NCBI GenBank assembly: GCA_963579625.1
Contig: CAUZHN010000112.1
Coordinates: 1 to 6,333, forward strand
Source: JAAXGI01 sp963579625
Lineage (GTDB): Bacteria; Gemmatimonadota; Gemmatimonadetes; Longimicrobiales; Gaopeijiaceae
Direction: 5' to 3'
Length of the DNA stretch: 6,333 nt
This document shows, piece after piece, positions 6,177 through 6,333 of this stretch (positions are counted from its first letter, which is position 1; the number at the start of each line of letters is the position of its first letter). A program made the translations under genes and the position numbers. The notes beneath the pieces were generated by a model. That model saw only the letters and a program-made list of their open reading frames with translations, did no database searches and was not told the DNA's origin.

Positions 6177-6225
6177 GGGGTGGAGGCCCCACCCCCTCGG
6201 GGGCCTGTGTTTAACAGGTGCCCCC
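6177..6225 (+). terminator. Overlapping GC-rich hairpins after the HU gene, probable terminator
   Basis: Three hairpins share bases. A pairs GGGGTGG 6177-6183 with CCACCCC 6189-6195 (5-nt loop). B pairs AGGCCCC 6184-6190 with GGGGCCT 6200-6206 (9-nt loop). C pairs GGGGGCCTGT 6199-6208 with ACAGG 6214-6218 and CCCCC 6221-6225, a 10-bp stem with a TG bulge and a GTTTA loop. B excludes both A and C, whereas A and C can coexist. The following GATTT is only a short T stretch, so a classical intrinsic terminator is not fully met. Position, about 50 bp after the HU stop and just before the next gene, argues for transcription termination. Confidence 0.5.
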
Positions 6226-6240
6226 GATTTCACATCTAAC
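6211..6240 (+). promoter_or_regulatory. Sigma70-like promoter for a leaderless downstream message
   Basis: TTAACA at 6211-6216 matches the -35 consensus at five of six positions and TCTAAC at 6235-6240 matches the -10 consensus at four of six, with an 18-bp spacer. Only five bases (CTTCG) separate the -10 from GTG 6246, so the expected transcription start falls on or next to the start codon. There is no Shine-Dalgarno before that GTG, which agrees with a leaderless transcript. The -35 lies within hairpin C of the HU terminator. Confidence 0.4.
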
Positions 6241-6245
6241 CTTCG

Positions 6246-6333
6246 GTGACGATCCGAGACCAGTATTTGGAGCTAGGGGATGCCGCTCTTCTAGCCCTCG
6301 CTCGTGGAGGTGACTCTAGAGCCCTATCGTGTC
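6246..6333 (+). CDS. N-terminus of a probable sigma factor (sigma-70/ECF family), cut by the right edge
   Basis: A frame opens at GTG 6246 and stays open for 29 codons to the window edge; a TAA at 6237-6239 blocks any earlier start. The product begins MTIRDQYLELGDAALLALAR and continues GGDSRALSC. The piece DAALLALARGGDSRAL closely follows the sigma region 2.1 opening common in ECF and other sigma-70-type factors (roughly D-x-x-L-V-x-x-A-R-x-G-D-x-x-A). Sigma factors direct RNA polymerase to specific promoters. Only about 30 residues are visible and this motif is short, so a different alpha-helical protein remains possible. No Shine-Dalgarno is present; a promoter directly abutting the GTG suggests leaderless translation. 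Confidence 0.55.
   Translation, partial: MTIRDQYLELGDAALLALARGGDSRALSC

Overview
The window reads as GC-rich bacterial chromosome made of housekeeping genes plus one outer-membrane protein. The best guess for the source is a Gemmatimonadota-like or related Gram-negative phylum (Acidobacteriota and Bacteroidota are the alternatives). The guess rests on the large CBM9-like/DUF5916 beta-barrel protein, a type I associate with those phyla, and on an outer membrane being implied. It is inference from protein style, not from a marker gene.

Layout from left to right. (1) 1-2676 (+): a DUF5916-type outer-membrane protein whose 5' end, presumably with the signal peptide, lies off the left edge. (2) 2677-2910: an intergenic stretch holding a 37-codon ORF with a good ribosome binding site. 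It looks like the severed N-terminus of a DUF4268-type protein and is bracketed by a 9-bp direct repeat. (3) 2911-3684 (+): lipB, lipoate-pathway octanoyltransferase, with an uncertain start. (4) 3676-4308 (-): a type 1 RNase H that is convergent with lipB and overlaps it by 9 bp. One of its four canonical metal-binding carboxylates is replaced by Ala. (5) 4309-4538: the divergent intergenic region, with a plausible promoter for carA. (6) 4539-5669 (+): carA, small (glutaminase) subunit of carbamoyl-phosphate synthetase, with a GTG start. (7) 5670-5842: leader region of the next gene. (8) 5843-6127 (+): a 94-residue HU-family DNA-binding protein. (9) 6128-6245: overlapping GC-rich hairpins (probable terminator) and a sigma70-like promoter. 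(10) 6246-6333 (+): the first 29 codons of a probable sigma factor, running off the right edge and apparently translated from a leaderless message.

The genes do not form one pathway. lipB has no lipA beside it and carA has no carB beside it, so these look like dispersed, singly transcribed housekeeping genes. No tRNA, rRNA, CRISPR array, insertion sequence or complete mobile element was seen. I found no clear new multi-gene system. The points most worth checking are the RNase H active-site change, the DUF4268-like remnant, and the compact HU-terminator/leaderless-sigma junction.
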